Part shown: one piece after another, positions 44,219-52,566 of the stretch
Numbering within the stretch: the first letter of the stretch is position 1
Layout of the letters: the number at the start of each line of letters is the position of its first letter
Source: Hymenobacter sp. CRA2
GTDB lineage: Bacteria > Bacteroidota > Bacteroidia > Cytophagales > Hymenobacteraceae
Length of the DNA stretch: 64,000 nucleotides
Direction: 5' to 3'
Assembly (NCBI RefSeq): GCF_002007105.1
Contig: NZ_MVBC01000001.1
Location: 620,001 to 684,000 of the forward strand
Program-made: the position numbers and the translations under genes
Notes under the pieces: generated by a model
Database searches by the model: none
The model's input: only the letters and a program-made list of their open reading frames with translations
Told to the model about the DNA's origin: nothing

Positions 44219-44605
44219 ATGGCAAACACCATCATCAACTCGCCGGACGCACCGGCTCCCATCGGTCCGTACAGCCAAGCCGTGCAGGCCGGCAACACCA
44301 TTTACGTCTCGGGCCAGATTGCGCTGGACGCCTCGGGCGGGCAGCTCATCGGTGAAGGCGACGTGCAGGCCCAAACCCACCAAGTGATGCGCAACGTGCA
44401 GGCCGTGCTGGCAGCCGGCGGCTACTCGCTGCAGGACGTGGTGAAGTGCAGCATCTTCGTGAAGGACCTCGGCCACTTTGGCACCATCAACGAAATCTAC
44501 GGCTCCTACTTCGGTGCCGGACCCTACCCCGCCCGTGAAACCGTGGAAGTAGCCCGTCTGCCCAAGGACGTACTGGTCGAAATTTCCTGCATTGCCGTCA
44601 AGTAG
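44219..44605 (+). CDS. ridA: RidA family 2-iminobutanoate/2-iminopropanoate deaminase
   Basis: The 128-residue product has the RidA pattern PIGPYSQAVQAGNTIYVSGQIALD, NVQAVLAAGGYSLQDVVKCSIFV and PARETVEVARLPKDVLVEI, with the substrate-binding Arg106. It hydrolyses reactive enamine/imine intermediates released by PLP enzymes. Length is typical. The space downstream holds a long inverted repeat. Confidence 0.95.
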   Translation: MANTIINSPDAPAPIGPYSQAVQAGNTIYVSGQIALDASGGQLIGEGDVQAQTHQVMRNVQAVLAAGGYSLQDVVKCSIFVKDLGHFGTINEIYGSYFGAGPYPARETVEVARLPKDVLVEISCIAVK

Positions 44606-44612
44606 TGAATTT

Positions 44613-44692
44613 GTGAAAGGTGAAGTTGTGAAGTACTGAGTGCGGTCAAACAGCCGTTGATGCATTCACAACCTCTCAACTTCACCTTTCAC
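44613..44692. repeat. Inverted repeat between ridA and the small membrane protein
   Basis: Perfect 16-bp arms GTGAAAGGTGAAGTTG (44613-44628) and CAACTTCACCTTTCAC (44677-44692); TTGTGAA/TTCACAA adds further partial pairing inside. The arms are built from repeated GTGAA/TGAAG words. It ends 11 bp before the next start codon. Confidence 0.7.
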
Positions 44693-44703
44693 CATTTGAC
44701 TTT

Positions 44704-44889
44704 ATGAAAGAACTCGGACTCGGCCTGCTGCTCATCGGACTGGTATCCATGATTCTGCCCTTGGTCAACATGAACTTCATGTTCCTGGGCTGGATCAATA
44801 ACTGGGGCCCCACGGCGGCCTGGGGTATCCGGGGTGGCATTACGCTGCTGGGGCTGGTGCTCTGGCTGGTCTTCCGCAACCGCGACTGA
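44704..44889 (+). CDS. 61-residue membrane protein
   Basis: Two hydrophobic segments (about 5-28, LGLGLLLIGLVSMILPLVNMNFMFLG, and 40-57, GIRGGITLLGLVLWLVF) separated by INNWGPTAAW. No named family is recognised. It sits between two intergenic inverted repeats upstream of gltX and is probably an independent small gene. Confidence 0.65.
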   Translation: MKELGLGLLLIGLVSMILPLVNMNFMFLGWINNWGPTAAWGIRGGITLLGLVLWLVFRNRD

Positions 44890-44907
44890 ATCCAGTTTAA
44901 GCGTTGG

Positions 44908-44980
44908 GGAGTTTAAGCGTTAAGGAGTTGCGGAGTTGGGCGTCCCCCTAAACTCTCAAACTTCTTAACGCTTAAACTCC
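44908..44980. repeat. Inverted repeat upstream of the gltX promoter
   Basis: Perfect 17-bp arms GGAGTTTAAGCGTTAAG (44908-44924) and CTTAACGCTTAAACTCC (44964-44980), with partial pairing further in. A 12-bp direct repeat AGTTTAAGCGTT (44894 and 44910) overlaps the left arm. It ends 13 bp before the -7 element of gltX. Confidence 0.7.
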
Positions 44981-44993
44981 TTAACCCTTTCCC

Positions 44994-45001
44994 TACCTTT
45001 G
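44994..45001 (+). promoter_or_regulatory. -7 promoter element for gltX
   Basis: TACCTTTG fits TAnnTTTG and is 52 bp upstream of the ATG at 45053. Confidence 0.6.
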
Positions 45002-45012
45002 CGCCGCGTTTT

Positions 45013-45035
45013 GGCCCCGGCAATTAGGCGGGGCC
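45013..45035 (+). other. Hairpin in the gltX leader
   Basis: GGCCCCG and CGGGGCC with a 9-nt AT-rich loop lie between the expected transcription start and the start codon. Confidence 0.5.
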
Positions 45036-45052
45036 GGAAATTGTCGTTTCGT

Positions 45053-46609
45053 ATGGAAAGAGAAGTTCGGGTGCGTTTTGCGCCCAGCCCCACCGGGCCG
45101 CTGCACATCGGCGGCGTGCGCACCGCGCTGTATAACTACCTGCTGGCCCGCAAACTGGGCGGCAAGATGCTGCTGCGCATCGAGGACACCGACCAGAACC
45201 GCTTCGTACCCGGCGCCGAGCAGTACATCATGGACTCGCTGCGCTGGTGCGGCATCGTCATCGACGAAGGCCCCGAGCAGGGCGGCCCGCACGCGCCCTA
45301 CCGGCAGAGCGAGCGGAAGCCCATGTACATGCAGTATGCCCAGCAGCTCATCGACAGCGGCGCGGCCTACTACGCCTTCGATACGCCTGAGGAGCTGGAT
45401 GCCATGCGCGCCCGCCTGACGGCCGCCAAAGTGCCCAACCCGCAGTACAACAGCATCACGCGCACGCAGATGCGCAACTCGCTGACGCTGCCCGAGGAGG
45501 AAGTAAAGCAGCTGCTGGAAAGCGGCGCGCCCTACGTCATCCGCCTGAAGGTGCCGCGCAAGGAAGAAGTGCGCTTCAACGACCTGATCCGCGGCTGGGT
45601 GGTGGTGCACTCCTCCTCCATCGACGACAAGGTGCTGATGAAGTCGGACGGCATGCCGACCTACCACCTGGCCAACATCGTGGACGACCACCTGATGGAA
45701 ATCACCCACGTGATTCGCGGTGAAGAGTGGCTGCCCTCGGCCCCGCTGCACGTGCTGCTGTACCGCTACCTGGGCTGGGAAGACACCATGCCGCAGTTTG
45801 CCCACCTGCCCCTGCTGCTCAAGCCCGACGGCACCGGCAAGCTCTCGAAGCGCGACGGCGATAAGCTGGGCTTCCCGGTCTTCCCGCTGGAGTTTCATGG
45901 CAAAGACAGCGAAACCGGCGAGCCGACGGTGAGCAGCGGCTACCGCGAATCGGGCTACCTGCCCGAGGCCTTTATCAACTTTCTGGCTTTCCTGGGCTGG
46001 AACCCCGGCACCACGCAGGAAATCTTCTCCATGCCCGAGCTGATTGAGGCCTTCTCGATTGAGCGCGTGAGCAAGTCGCCGGCGCGGTTCGACCAAAACA
46101 AAGTGCGCTGGTACAACGAGCAATACCTGCGCGCCAAGCCCGACAGCGAGCTGGCCCAGTACCTCACCGACGCGCTGCAGCAGCAAGGCATCAGCGCCGA
46201 GCTGCCGGCCGAGAAGGCCGAGCAGATTGCCGGCCTGGTGAAGGAGCGCGCCACCTTCCCGGCCGATCTGGCCCGCGAAGCCCGCCTGTTTTTCGAGCGG
46301 CCCACCAGCTACGACGAGCAGATCATCAGCAAGAAGTGGAACGCGCAGGTAGCCGACGCCCTGGCGACCTTCGCCCAGGAGCTGCCGACTGCGGCTGATA
46401 CCACGCCCGACGGCATCAAGGCGCTGCTGACGCAGGTGCTGGAGAGCAAGGGCATCAAAATCGGGCAGGTGCTGCAGGCCCTGCGCGTAGCCGTGACGGG
46501 TGCCGGCGCCGGCCCCGATCTGATGCACATCATGCACATTCTCGGGCCGCAGGAAACGGCGGAGCGTATTCAGGCGGCCGTGTCGGCCCTGACGCGGCAA
46601 GCAAGCTAG
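45053..46609 (+). CDS. gltX: Glutamyl-tRNA synthetase
   Basis: The 518-residue product has a class I signature VRFAPSPTGPLHIGG (HIGH-type motif at H18), RTALYNYLLAR, LLRIEDTDQNRF, the HVIRGEEWLPSAPLH segment and the KMSKS-type KLSKRDGDK near 262. The all-helical C-terminal anticodon-binding part covers about 320-518. It charges tRNA-Glu. The start at 45053 places the HIGH motif correctly; the longer open frame from 44999 only adds an Arg-rich extension covering the leader hairpin. Confidence 0.98.
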   Translation: MEREVRVRFAPSPTGPLHIGGVRTALYNYLLARKLGGKMLLRIEDTDQNRFVPGAEQYIMDSLRWCGIVIDEGPEQGGPHAPYRQSERKPMYMQYAQQLIDSGAAYYAFDTPEELDAMRARLTAAKVPNPQYNSITRTQMRNSLTLPEEEVKQLLESGAPYVIRLKVPRKEEVRFNDLIRGWVVVHSSSIDDKVLMKSDGMPTYHLANIVDDHLMEITHVIRGEEWLPSAPLHVLLYRYLGWEDTMPQFAHLPLLLKPDGTGKLSKRDGDKLGFPVFPLEFHGKDSETGEPTVSSGYRESGYLPEAFINFLAFLGWNPGTTQEIFSMPELIEAFSIERVSKSPARFDQNKVRWYNEQYLRAKPDSELAQYLTDALQQQGISAELPAEKAEQIAGLVKERATFPADLAREARLFFERPTSYDEQIISKKWNAQVADALATFAQELPTAADTTPDGIKALLTQVLESKGIKIGQVLQALRVAVTGAGAGPDLMHIMHILGPQETAERIQAAVSALTRQAS

Positions 46610-46639
46610 AACTGCGGTACTTACCGCCTGATTAGTAGC

Positions 46640-46683
46640 AAGTGCCGCTTCGCGTAACTGCGGAGCGGCACTTTGTTTTTTTA
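46640..46683 (+). terminator. Terminator after gltX
   Basis: AAGTGCCGCT (46640-46649) and AGCGGCACTT (46664-46673), with further inner pairing, are followed by a T-rich run. Confidence 0.88.
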
Positions 46684-46824
46684 TATCTTGGTCCGGATTA
46701 ATTACCACCCGCCTGCGGAGCTTGCCGTACAAAGCCAACGCGTGGGTGCTGGCCCTATTGCCCTACTGGCCAGCCGCTTGTCTCCCCGGATTCTTCAGTC
46801 GTTCTACCTTATTCCCAGCTTTCA

Positions 46825-48525
46825 ATGAAACACTTGTTACGCTCTTGGGGTGGCCTGCTCGGCGCGCTGCTCATGACCGGCAGCGCTACCGGGCAAACCT
46901 TTACGGCCGCACGGCTTCAGCCCAGCACCCGCAGCATTGCGGTAGACGCCGCCGGCAACAGCTACGTGGCCGGGCGCATCCTGCGTCCCACCCAGTTTGG
47001 AAATATTACCCTTATCCCCGCTTCCAGCACCAATAGCGGCGTCGGCCAGGATGTGTTCGTGGCCAAGCTGGACCGGCAGGGCAACTACCTCTGGGCTGTG
47101 CGCGCTGGCGGCAACAGCGACGACGAAGCCACAACGCTGGCTCTCGACCAGAGCGGGCACGTGTACCTAGGTGGTATCTTCCGGGGTACGGCGCGTTTTG
47201 GCGACACCAACATTACGGCCCCGCCCAACGGCTCCGCCCCGGGCATCGACGTGTTTGTGGCCCGCCTCGACGCCAGCACGGGTGACTGGCAGTGGGCCGT
47301 GCAAGCCGGTGGAGCGCCTGCCGCAGCTCCCAACGGCATCGGCGTGGATGCCAGCGGCAACGTATACCTGGGCGGTTATTTTGAGGCTCCTACGGTCAAA
47401 TTTGGCGCTACAGTGCTCGATAATCCGCCGGTCAGCAACCCGCCTTACTACACCAACTCGCGCGACGGGTACGTAGCCAAGCTCAGCCCTACCGGCGCCT
47501 GGCTGTGGGCTGTGCAGGCGGGCGGCAACGGCTCCAACTTTGCCGAGCACCGCGACATGGCCGTGGATGCGGCGGGCAATTGTTACCTCACCGGCACGTT
47601 TCAGGGGCAAGTCGGCTTCGGTGCTACTACCCTGACCAGCGCCCCGAGCTACAACACCGGCTACGTAGCCAAGCTCAGCCCCGCTGGTACCTGGCTCTGG
47701 GCTTCTACGGCTGGCTCCACCGCTTTTCCCAACCGGACAATGCCCACCAGCATTGCCATCGACGCCAGCGGTAATGCCTGCATTACAGGCGAAATGTCGG
47801 GCTCCGAAGCCACATTCGGCACCACCACGCTTCCGCTTACCCCTGCGTTCAACGCCCTGTCCCACCTGTTTGTGGCCAAAATTAACGCCGCGGGTACGTG
47901 GCTCTGGGCGGCACACACGCCCAACAGCAACCGCGACTATGGCAACGACGTGGCTATGGATGCGGCCGGCAACGTCTACGTAACGGGCGGATTCCTGAAT
48001 CAGACCTCCTTTGGCACCACCACGCTTACCAGCACCCCCACGGGCGCTATCAGCCCCGCCGACGATGCCTTCGTGGCCAAGCTGAACAACAGCGGCACTT
48101 TCCAGTGGGCTGTTCGGGCCGGTGGCAATGGCGACGATGCCGGCATGGGCCTTGCCGCCGACAACCAAGGCATCCTTTACGTAACTGGCGGTGCCTCCTC
48201 TTCCGCCGCCGATTTCGGCAGTACCACTCTGCCCGGCTCTACAACCGTTGGAGGCTTTTGGGCGCGCTTGGCCGATGTCGCGCTGGCAGCCCAACCCGCG
48301 CAGCCGCACCCTGAATTTGGGATTTATCCGAACCCTGCCCATACCTCCGTCACCGTCACCGGGCTGCCCAGTCAGCACCCGCTTACCCTGCACGACGCCC
48401 GGGGGCGTCTGGTAGGCAACTTAGCAGTACCGGCTACCGGGAAGCTGGCCCTGCCGGCTGGCCTGCCCGCCGGACTTTACCTGCTGCGTGTCGGCGCGGC
48501 TACTCGCTCGCTGGTGGTCGAATAG
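46825..48525 (+). CDS. Secreted SBBP-type beta-propeller protein with type IX sorting domain
   Basis: The 566-residue product has a signal peptide (cleavage near ATGQ) and about seven repeats of the form VDAAGNSYVAGxF...FG...L...DVFVAKLDxxGxxxWAVRAGG, the SBBP (beta-propeller repeat) family. The C-terminal 75 residues (PEFGIYPNPAHTSVTVTG..., GRLVGNLAVPATG, LYLLRVGAATRSLVVE) form a type A T9SS sorting domain, so the protein is exported through the type IX system and attached to or released from the cell surface. The repeats are recent enough to share near-identical blocks. Its ligand is unknown; it is a single gene. Confidence 0.92.
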   Translation: MKHLLRSWGGLLGALLMTGSATGQTFTAARLQPSTRSIAVDAAGNSYVAGRILRPTQFGNITLIPASSTNSGVGQDVFVAKLDRQGNYLWAVRAGGNSDDEATTLALDQSGHVYLGGIFRGTARFGDTNITAPPNGSAPGIDVFVARLDASTGDWQWAVQAGGAPAAAPNGIGVDASGNVYLGGYFEAPTVKFGATVLDNPPVSNPPYYTNSRDGYVAKLSPTGAWLWAVQAGGNGSNFAEHRDMAVDAAGNCYLTGTFQGQVGFGATTLTSAPSYNTGYVAKLSPAGTWLWASTAGSTAFPNRTMPTSIAIDASGNACITGEMSGSEATFGTTTLPLTPAFNALSHLFVAKINAAGTWLWAAHTPNSNRDYGNDVAMDAAGNVYVTGGFLNQTSFGTTTLTSTPTGAISPADDAFVAKLNNSGTFQWAVRAGGNGDDAGMGLAADNQGILYVTGGASSSAADFGSTTLPGSTTVGGFWARLADVALAAQPAQPHPEFGIYPNPAHTSVTVTGLPSQHPLTLHDARGRLVGNLAVPATGKLALPAGLPAGLYLLRVGAATRSLVVE

Positions 48526-48642
48526 GCGGGCGCAAATCCGGGCATCCGTAACCCCGAATGCCGCGTATCTAGCAGCTACGCGACGGCCCAATGCCTTTAC
48601 CGCCGGGCTCCCCGTTGCCAGACCCCTCAGGCGCGACGCACC

Positions 48643-49014
48643 ATGGCTAAGAAACCCGTTAAAAAGAAGCAGCAGGACCCGGAAAAGAAGCCCCGGGTGC
48701 ACAAAGAGCTGGAAGGCTTTGAAATCAAGGTGAACCCCTTGGGCGAAATCACCTCCACCTACAGCATCGAGCAGATCAACGAATTCCTGAACCGGCACGT
48801 GCGCGACAAAAAGCTGGTGAACCGCGACGGACAGTTCGGGGAGAAAACAGCCGAGGAGCCCCTGGAAACCGACGAGGACTTCCCGCTGGAGGAAGGTGCC
48901 GCCGAGGAGCCGGAGGAATCCGACGAAGACTTCATGCGGCGCAGCTCGCGCGAGGCCAAGCGCCCCAAGAAAGCCGACGACGAGTCGCTGCCTGCGCCCG
49001 ACGCCGAGGAGTAA
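48643..49014 (+). CDS. Charged cytoplasmic protein of unknown function
   Basis: The 123-residue product has a lysine-rich start (KKPVKKKQQDPEKKPR), a compact middle (about 24-65, LEGFEIKVNPLGEITSTYSIEQINEFLNRHVRDKKLVNRDG) that looks like a folded helix-containing domain, and an acidic Glu/Asp tail with one basic patch. No signal peptide or membrane span. A terminator follows 22 bp after the stop. No family is recognised. Confidence 0.75.
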   Translation: MAKKPVKKKQQDPEKKPRVHKELEGFEIKVNPLGEITSTYSIEQINEFLNRHVRDKKLVNRDGQFGEKTAEEPLETDEDFPLEEGAAEEPEESDEDFMRRSSREAKRPKKADDESLPAPDAEE

Positions 49015-49036
49015 CTTCCCGAACGATTTATCTGAG

Positions 49037-49086
49037 CCGCCGGCCGGGTTTTTCTGCACGCAGGAAAGCTCGGCCGGCGGTGTTTT
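49037..49086 (+). terminator. Terminator after the 48643-49014 gene
   Basis: Perfect 10-bp arms CCGCCGGCCG (49037-49046) and CGGCCGGCGG (49071-49080) with a short T run after. Confidence 0.8.
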
Positions 49087-49134
49087 ACTACCAGCTTCGC
49101 TATACTTGCCAGCGGTATTAACCCGCTTCCTCCC

Positions 49135-49917
49135 ATGCAGTCACACGACGTCGATTACCGCATTTACGGCCACGATATTCAGGTCCTGGAAATAGAGCTG
49201 GACCCCGGCGAAACCGTTATTGCCGAGGCCGGCACGATGGTGTACATGGAAGAAGCCATTGCCTGGGACACGCGAATGGGCGACGGCTCGGCGCCCGACC
49301 AAGGCTTCTTCGGCAAGCTGATGCAGGCCGGTTCCCGGCTGATTACCGGCGAATCGCTCTTTATGACGCACTTCACCCACGGCGGCCGCCACGGCAAGGC
49401 CCGCGTGGGTTTCTCCGCCCCCTACCCCGGCACCATCATGCCGCTGGATCTGCGCACGCTGCCCCAGGGCCTCATCGTGCAGAAGGACGGCTTTCTGGCG
49501 GCGGCGCGCGGCACCAAGCTCGCCATTCACTTCAACCAGCGGCTGGGCTCGGGCTTTTTTGGGGGCGAAGGCTTCATCCTGCAGAAGCTGACCGGCGACG
49601 GCAAGGCCTTTATCCACGCCGGCGGTACCGTCATCGAGCGGCAGCTCAACAACGAGGTGCTGCGCGTCGATACCGGCTGCGTGGTGGCCTTCGAACCGGG
49701 CATTGACTTCAGCGTGGCGCGAGCCGGTAACCTCAAATCGATGATTTTCGGCGGCGAGGGGCTGCTGCTGGCCACGCTGCGCGGCACGGGCCGGGTGTGG
49801 CTGCAATCCATGCCAGTGAAAAAGCTCATTCAGGCGCTGATGCCGAACGGGGCCAATGCCCGCAAGGAAAGCGGCGGGGTACTCGGCAACCTCGTCGGCG
49901 GCATCCTCGACGAGTAG
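49135..49917 (+). CDS. TIGR00266/AIM24 family protein
   Basis: The 260-residue product is built of repeated beta-segment units typical of the AIM24 family: [27 protein letters not shown] near the start, [98 protein letters not shown], and a glycine-rich end ([12 protein letters not shown]). No catalytic residues are known for the family; in yeast mitochondria AIM24 affects cristae. A long inverted repeat follows the stop. Confidence 0.93.
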   Translation: MQSHDVDYRIYGHDIQVLEIELDPGETVIAEAGTMVYMEEAIAWDTRMGDGSAPDQGFFGKLMQAGSRLITGESLFMTHFTHGGRHGKARVGFSAPYPGTIMPLDLRTLPQGLIVQKDGFLAAARGTKLAIHFNQRLGSGFFGGEGFILQKLTGDGKAFIHAGGTVIERQLNNEVLRVDTGCVVAFEPGIDFSVARAGNLKSMIFGGEGLLLATLRGTGRVWLQSMPVKKLIQALMPNGANARKESGGVLGNLVGGILDE

Positions 49918-49930
49918 CACTTTTGCTCAC

Positions 49931-49980
49931 ACGCACGACGCGGCCCTACTTCGATAGTGAAGCGGGGCCGCGTCGTGCGT
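49931..49980. terminator. Strong hairpin between convergent genes at 49.9 kb
   Basis: Perfect 16-bp arms ACGCACGACGCGGCCC (49931-49946) and GGGCCGCGTCGTGCGT (49965-49980), with a short inner stem CTTC/GAAG. No T run, so termination is probable rather than certain. Confidence 0.65.
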
Positions 49981-49992
49981 ATGTGGGGGTAA

Positions 49993-50250
49993 TTAATTGA
50001 GGTAGGCCGTGTCGGCGGCGGTGCTTACCGGGTCTTCGCCGCCCAGCTGGGAGGCAATGACGCCGATGCTGACGAGCAGCACCAAGACCAGAAAACCCAG
50101 CACACCCAGTACCGAACGGGTGCTCAGCAGTTGCTCCAACCTGGAGCGGGAACGACGTGGCCGCTTTTTACGCCGCGAAACGTACGGCTTGGCAGCAGCT
50201 TCAGAAACAGTAAAAGTGGGCAATGGGCGGTAGGTAAGGAGGGACAACAA
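49993..50250 (-). CDS. 85-residue single-pass membrane protein with a basic N-terminus
   Basis: The N-terminal 45 residues are rich in Arg/Lys (VSRRKKRPRRSRSRLEQL), followed by one membrane span (about 48-67, VLGVLGFLVLVLLVSIGVIA) and a short acidic tail. This looks like a type II membrane protein. No family is recognised. An AT-rich dyad (50263-50280) precedes the start. Confidence 0.65.
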   Translation of the reverse strand: MLSLLTYRPLPTFTVSEAAAKPYVSRRKKRPRRSRSRLEQLLSTRSVLGVLGFLVLVLLVSIGVIASQLGGEDPVSTAADTAYLN

Positions 50251-50262
50251 TAGGCTAATATA

Positions 50263-50280
50263 TAATTATTAAGATAATTA
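50263..50280. promoter_or_regulatory. AT-rich perfect dyad before the 49993-50250 gene
   Basis: TAATTAT and ATAATTA flank TAAG, 13 bp upstream of the start codon of the small membrane protein; candidate regulator site. Confidence 0.4.
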
Positions 50281-50319
50281 ATCCAATAACCTTGCTGGTA
50301 TATTTCCGTAGTCTGCCGC

Positions 50320-50787
50320 TCACTTATTACTGCGTAGTGGCTTGGGTGCGGTAGTTCCGCGGGCCGCGCGCCAACCGTTTTGGTATAACTCCCAGCCATT
50401 TTCCCGGCCCGTGGTGTCGTACAGGCGCCAGGTGCCGTACCAGTAGAAATGCATAGTGTCGGGCAGCACCTCAATGCGCGCCTGTCCTTGGCTGGCCAGC
50501 TTCCCGTTGGGGTGGAAGTAGCGCAGGCGCATCTCCCCGTGGCGGTGGTAACGCTCCGTGTGCTCCAGGGAACCATCATAGCGGTAGTAGCGCCAGTAGC
50601 CCACGGGACGGTCGTGCCGGTAATGCCCGCGCGTGCCCACGTGGGTATCGGCCGCATCCAGGTACGTACGCCATGGCCCCCGTCGCTCGTTGTGTACCAA
50701 GCGGTTGCGAGACCAAAATCCTACCGGGCCGCGCTGCACGGAGCAGCCGGTTATCAGTAACAACACTGCCAGAAATAGCCAACGCAT
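50320..50787 (-). CDS. MORN-repeat lipoprotein
   Basis: The 155-residue product has a signal peptide with lipobox LLITGC (Cys near 15). The mature chain contains several MORN/YwqK-type blades, each with a G-x-W/Y-x-x-Y core: GPWRTYLDAADT, GHYRHDRPVGYWRYYRYDGSLEH, HGEMRLRYFHPNGKLASQG, GTWRLYDTTGRENG. In Bacteroidota such proteins are exported and of unknown role. Two dyads lie directly upstream of the start codon, so its expression may be regulated. Confidence 0.8.
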   Translation of the reverse strand: MRWLFLAVLLLITGCSVQRGPVGFWSRNRLVHNERRGPWRTYLDAADTHVGTRGHYRHDRPVGYWRYYRYDGSLEHTERYHRHGEMRLRYFHPNGKLASQGQARIEVLPDTMHFYWYGTWRLYDTTGRENGWELYQNGWRAARGTTAPKPLRSNK

Positions 50788-50788
50788 A

Positions 50789-50834
50789 CCTCAATAGACT
50801 AGATTGAGGCGTTAAACTAAATATTTAGTTTAAC
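50789..50834. promoter_or_regulatory. Two stacked dyads upstream of the MORN lipoprotein
   Basis: First dyad: CCTCAAT/ATTGAGG around a 7-nt centre (50789-50809), only 2 bp before the ATG. Second: a perfect 24-bp palindrome (50811-50834) with half GTTAAACTAAAT. They could be operators, a hairpin over the ribosome site, or the terminator of the upstream GH3 gene. Confidence 0.5.
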
Positions 50835-50850
50835 TTTTGGGCAGCTATTT

Positions 50851-52365
50851 TCAGCTCAGCAGCTCGTCAAGCAGTTCGCGCGAATTGCTGAGTCGAGGCA
50901 CCTTATGCTGGCCACCGAGCTTGCCTTTGCGGGCCAGCCACTGCTCAAACGTGCCCGCTGTGGCTACCGTCAGCACGGGCGGCTGCAGGGCAATGTCGCG
51001 GTAGCGCTTGGCGTCGTAGTCGGAGTTAAGCGCGCGCAGGGTTTCGTCGAGCACCTGCACGAAGCGGTTTTGGTCGTCGGGAGCCTGCGCAAACTCGATC
51101 AGCCACTGGTGCCCGCCGCGTGACTCACGGCCGCTGCCGAAGTAAATCGGCGCGGCGGTGTAGTCGCGTACCAGGGCCCCGGTAGCGGTGGCGGCAGCAG
51201 CTACGGCGGCTTCGGCGTTTTCCACCACCACTTCTTCCCCGAAGGCGTTCAGGAAATGCTTGGTGCGGCCGGCAATGCGGATGCGGTAGGGCGCCAGCGA
51301 AGTAAAGCGCACCGTGTCGCCGATCTGGTAGCGCCACAGGCCGGCGTTGGTGCTGATAACTAAGGCGTAGCTCGGGCCGATTTCTACTTCTTCCAGCGTG
51401 AGGGTGCGCGGGTATTCCTTGCCCACTTCTTCGGCAGGCAGGAATTCGTAGTAGATGCCGTGGTCGAGCAGCAGCAGCAGGTCCTGCGAGTCTGGCTGGT
51501 CCTGAAACGCCAGGTAGCCTTCCGAGGCGTTGTAGATTTCGAGGTAGCGCATCCGCTCATCGGGGATGAGCTGCCGGAACAGCTCGCGGTAGGGCCCGAA
51601 GGCCACCGCCCCGTGCATAAACAGGCGCAGGTTCGGCCACACTTCCGTGATGGGTGCCCCCCCGGCCAGCTCCGACACGCGCCGCAGCAGCACGATCATC
51701 CAGGTGGGTACACCGGCGAGGCAGGACACATTTTCGGTGAGCACCTGCCGGGCCATACGCTCCAGTTTTTCCTCCCACTCGCCCAGCAGGGCCACGTCCA
51801 ACGAGGGCGTACGCCGCGACTCGGCCCAGGCCGGCAGGTTCTGCATAATCACGGCCGAGACGTCGCCGATGTGGGAGGCCGGGTCATCGGGGCGGAAGGT
51901 ATTCGGGCCGAGCGTGCCGCCCAGGGCCAGCGTTTTGCCGCGCAGCACCCCGGCATCGGGGTACAGCGTCTGGGCCACGGCCACCATGTCGCGGCCGGCG
52001 CGGTAATGGCAGTCTTCCAACGATTGTGCCGTGACGGGAATGTACTTGCTGCGGGCGTTGGTGGTGCCGCTGCTCTTGGCAAACCACTGCACGCGGCCGG
52101 GCCAGAGCACGTCATCCTCCCCGCGCAGCACCCGCTCGATCCACGGGTACAGCTGCTCGTAGCTGCTCACCGGCACGCGCTGCGTGAGTTCCCGGGCCGA
52201 AAGGCCGTCGGCGTACCCGTGTTGGCGGCCCCAGTCGGTGTGGCGGGCGCTGTGCACCAGGTGCTCCAGCAGCTCGGCCTGCACGGCGTGGGGCTCGGTG
52301 CGGATGCGCTCCAGCCGGGCCAGGCGCGGCTTGACCATCCAGGTGAGCAACGTGTCAACAATCAC
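50851..52365 (-). CDS. GH3-family acyl-acid adenylating protein
   Basis: The 504-residue product is full length for the bacterial GH3 family: WFAKSSGTTNARSKYIPVT (ATP/AMP motif 1), YLEIYNASEGYLAFQD (motif 2), GLWRYQIGDTVRFTS, YRIRIAGRTKHFLNAFGEEVVVENAE and a C-terminal domain beginning near 400. In plants GH3 enzymes conjugate amino acids to jasmonate or auxin through acyl-AMP. In Bacteroidota the acyl and amine substrates are unknown. It lies downstream of lptB on the same strand, separated by 201 bp, and is likely independently expressed. Confidence 0.92.
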   Translation of the reverse strand: MIVDTLLTWMVKPRLARLERIRTEPHAVQAELLEHLVHSARHTDWGRQHGYADGLSARELTQRVPVSSYEQLYPWIERVLRGEDDVLWPGRVQWFAKSSGTTNARSKYIPVTAQSLEDCHYRAGRDMVAVAQTLYPDAGVLRGKTLALGGTLGPNTFRPDDPASHIGDVSAVIMQNLPAWAESRRTPSLDVALLGEWEEKLERMARQVLTENVSCLAGVPTWMIVLLRRVSELAGGAPITEVWPNLRLFMHGAVAFGPYRELFRQLIPDERMRYLEIYNASEGYLAFQDQPDSQDLLLLLDHGIYYEFLPAEEVGKEYPRTLTLEEVEIGPSYALVISTNAGLWRYQIGDTVRFTSLAPYRIRIAGRTKHFLNAFGEEVVVENAEAAVAAAATATGALVRDYTAAPIYFGSGRESRGGHQWLIEFAQAPDDQNRFVQVLDETLRALNSDYDAKRYRDIALQPPVLTVATAGTFEQWLARKGKLGGQHKVPRLSNSRELLDELLS

Positions 52366-52477
52366 GGATATTCGGGCGGGTGTTGGAGGTGATTCGGATC
52401 AGGAGGGCGGCCAGAACGGAAAGATAGGCCACGGCGCGCCGCATCCCCATACGGCTACCGCGGGCCCAAGGCTACAT

Positions 52478-52508
52478 TGCCGGGCCCGGACCATCACCAG
52501 GCCCGGCA
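52478..52508. other. GC-rich hairpin between lptB and the GH3 gene
   Basis: TGCCGGGCC (52478-52486) and GGCCCGGCA (52500-52508) with a 13-nt loop; it may end lptB transcripts, but there is no T run. Confidence 0.45.
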
Positions 52509-52566
52509 GGCACCCGATACCGGCTCCGAAAAACCAGCCAATAAGGCTACTGCGGCGCCCGGCCGG

